Source: Acidobacteriaceae bacterium
GTDB taxonomy: Bacteria > Acidobacteriota > Terriglobia > Terriglobales > Acidobacteriaceae
Direction: 5' to 3'
Assembly: GCA_003156495.1 (NCBI GenBank)
Contig: PMHC01000064.1
Span: 1 to 6,516 of the forward strand
DNA: 6,516 nt
Of this stretch, positions 4,955 to 6,516 are shown one piece after another. The notes below the pieces were generated by a model, which did no database searches, was not told the DNA's origin, and worked only from the letters and a program-made list of their open reading frames with translations. Within the stretch, counting starts at the first letter, position 1, and each line of letters begins with the position of its first letter. The position numbers and the translations under genes were made by a program.

Positions 4955-6322
4955 CTAGCCCACCACTTCCTCGCAGGCTTCGCTCAGTCTCTTCCAAATT
5001 TCATTCAGCCATGCCTCATGCTCCGGCTTCATCAGCACCGAGCGCAGGCAAGTGATTGTGCTCTCAGCTTTTTCCAGGCTTTCCGGAATTCCAAACCATG
5101 ATCCCGGTAATTGTACTAAAGCCAGATGCAATCCGCGACGTGCGCTGGCGTCAAAAACCTTTTGTGCTCTTTCCGATGCTTCTTCGCCGGAGTCTGCCCG
5201 CACCGCCCACACCACCATGTCCAACTCGGGCGCGCTGGCCGTTAACGATGCGAACCTTGCCTCCGCCCGCAATCTCCGGTCCAAATCGAGCGCCGCACGC
5301 CTTCCCTTCTCCAACCCTTGCGCGAACTCTCCGCCCGCGACCGGCGGAAGCAGCCGCTCGGTTGCCCACAGCGCCACCGCCGCCGCGCCGGGCCGCGAGC
5401 ACTCCAGGCTGATTTCGCCTAAATGCAACTCATTCGAAGTGAAGTAGGTATACGGCGAATCGTGTTTGTAGAACCGTCCCACGCTCGGGTCTTTGAAGAG
5501 CACGCATCCACACCCAAAGGGCTGCAACCCGTGCTTGTGCGGATCGATGACGATCGAATCCGCCCGGCCGATCGCCGCATAAGCCCGTCGCGCCGGAGCT
5601 TCTAAACTTTTTTCAATCAGCTTGAAGTAACCCCCGTAGGCCGCGTCCACATGCACCCTGAAACCGTATTTTTTCTTCAGTTCCAGAATCTCGTCCAGCG
5701 GATCGACGGCTCCCATCGCCGTCGTGCCCAGCGTTGCCACCACCGTGCCCACGCCGCCCCGGCGTAGCTCCTCTTCAAGCGCATCCAGCCGCATCCGCCC
5801 CGCGCCGTCGGCCGCGATCGCCTTATATTCCAGCTTCAAAACCCCGGAAATCCGCTGGTGCGTGTAGTGCGCCTGCTCGGAGCCCACAATCCGCTCACCC
5901 GGCCGCAGTTGCCCGGCCATCCACAGCGCCTCCAGATTGGCGAAGGTGCCGCCCGAGGTCAGATGCCCCAGGTGCTCCTTCCAGCCGAAGATCGCCGCGA
6001 TTTGGTTGACCGCCTCGATCTCCATCACCGAGCTGGCCCGTCCGCCGTCTCGCGCATGATTGTTGGGATTGATCTTCATCGCCAACGCGTAGGCCGCCCG
6101 CGCAATCGGGTGCGGCGGACGCATCATCTGCCCGGCGTAAAGTGGATGAAAATAAGGGTAGTTATCGCCCAGTCTGTGCGCCGTCTCGGCCAAAACCTTC
6201 GCCATTGCTTCGACGGTCGCGCAGCCATCCTGCGCGATCTCGAATTTGGGCAGTTTTTCAAACTCCGCCTCTAACTTTTCGGCGGCTTGGGCAAACAATT
6301 TTGGGACGGAATCGTATAGCAC
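4955..6322 (-). CDS. PLP-dependent group II amino acid decarboxylase, substrate unknown
   Basis: This fold-type I PLP enzyme of the group II decarboxylase family (glutamate, tyrosine, DOPA and aspartate decarboxylases) should remove the alpha-carboxyl group of an amino acid to give an amine. The protein is 455 residues. PLP-phosphate contacts lie in TSGGTFANLEAL (122-133); H152 in QAHYTH is the ring-stacking His; D226 in HVDAAYGG binds the pyridine nitrogen; and K263 in DPHKHGLQPFGCG forms the Schiff base. These residues are intact, so it should be catalytic. Substrate cannot be read from the motifs: aspartate (to beta-alanine, as in PanP/MfnA), tyrosine and other aromatic amino acids are all possible. 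The start is GTG at 6322-6320, just after an in-frame TAA; only a distant AAGG (12-nt spacer) precedes it, and no better internal start is seen. It has no signal peptide or membrane segment, so it is cytosolic. galK follows 105 bp downstream without an intervening terminator, so some readthrough is possible. Confidence 0.88.
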   Translation of the reverse strand: MLYDSVPKLFAQAAEKLEAEFEKLPKFEIAQDGCATVEAMAKVLAETAHRLGDNYPYFHPLYAGQMMRPPHPIARAAYALAMKINPNNHARDGGRASSVMEIEAVNQIAAIFGWKEHLGHLTSGGTFANLEALWMAGQLRPGERIVGSEQAHYTHQRISGVLKLEYKAIAADGAGRMRLDALEEELRRGGVGTVVATLGTTAMGAVDPLDEILELKKKYGFRVHVDAAYGGYFKLIEKSLEAPARRAYAAIGRADSIVIDPHKHGLQPFGCGCVLFKDPSVGRFYKHDSPYTYFTSNELHLGEISLECSRPGAAAVALWATERLLPPVAGGEFAQGLEKGRRAALDLDRRLRAEARFASLTASAPELDMVVWAVRADSGEEASERAQKVFDASARRGLHLALVQLPGSWFGIPESLEKAESTITCLRSVLMKPEHEAWLNEIWKRLSEACEEVVG

Positions 6323-6516
6323 GGCGAAATTTTACCTTATCATAGATTTGTTTTTCCTGTTTAAGCCTTTATTATTCAACATCTTAATCGAGGTAATACA
6401 CGTAAGTTCCCCCGAATACAATTTTCCTGCGTATATATTTGACGGATAATGGTACACTTACGTCAGCGTTAGAAACGAACCGGGCGTGAGCAGTACTCGC
6501 CCAACCAAGCAAGATT
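6323..6516. other. AT-rich upstream flank of the decarboxylase gene
   Basis: Base composition becomes clearly AT-rich from about 6330 to 6470, as expected of a promoter region. On the minus strand TATGAT (6344-6339) is a good -10-like hexamer about 16 nt before the GTG start, implying a leader of roughly 10 nt; no matching -35 box is clear. At the far end GGGCG (6482-6486) and CGCCC (6498-6502) form a small stem, possibly part of a neighbouring leader. No protein-coding gene was recognised here. Confidence 0.4.

Noticed and set aside
6394..6470. 8-bp inverted repeat ACGTAAGT / ACTTACGT in the AT-rich flank
   Set aside because: A perfect 8-bp pair over about 190 bp is expected by chance fairly often, and nothing else supports it.
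1..6516. A defence, mobile or biosynthetic gene system
   Set aside because: All five genes belong to well-known metabolic or stress families with mostly separate terminators, and no nuclease, transposase, integrase, toxin or unknown conserved gene is present.

Overview
This window is an ordinary chromosomal segment of a moderately GC-rich bacterium with metabolic genes and well-formed terminators. The protein set suggests Acidobacteriota (Terriglobia-like): a short-form alpha-glucan phosphorylase, an actinobacterial/acidobacterial-type AhpC, and an orphan galactokinase next to a group II PLP decarboxylase. This is an impression from family resemblance, not a phylogenetic result. There is no phage, transposase, CRISPR array, toxin-antitoxin pair, rRNA or tRNA.

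Layout. Positions 1-548 (+) hold the C-terminal half of glycine cleavage T protein (gcvT), cut by the window edge. It converges on a glycogen/alpha-glucan phosphorylase gene (glgP, 699-2471, minus). The two share a very strong hairpin at 588-626, probably a bidirectional terminator. Three further genes follow on the minus strand, each with its own spacer: a 2-Cys peroxiredoxin (ahpC, 2797-3333), galactokinase (galK, 3698-4849) and a PLP-dependent group II decarboxylase (4955-6322, GTG start). Terminators lie behind ahpC (2731-2771) and galK (3639-3673), so these are mostly separate transcription units. The exception may be decarboxylase-galK: their 105-bp spacer shows no terminator, but it contains a GalR/LacI-type palindrome.

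Function. Galactokinase feeds galactose into the Leloir pathway and the phosphorylase releases glucose-1-phosphate from alpha-glucans, so both handle hexose phosphates. The decarboxylase, AhpC and GcvT have no obvious functional link to them. No coherent multi-gene system is visible.

The unexplained structure is in the spacers. The ahpC upstream region contains a perfect 15-bp inverted repeat separated by 103 nt (3368-3382 / 3486-3500), with further pairing inside it. A second pair of related words (2668-2683 and 3596-3579) faces inward around the whole ahpC segment. The glgP leader carries two adjacent inverted repeats (2531-2582). A LacI/GalR-like operator lies upstream of galK (4920-4933). 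AhpC lacks Cys at the usual resolving position but has one two residues later. I found no convincing new biological system; these small cis elements are the best leads.
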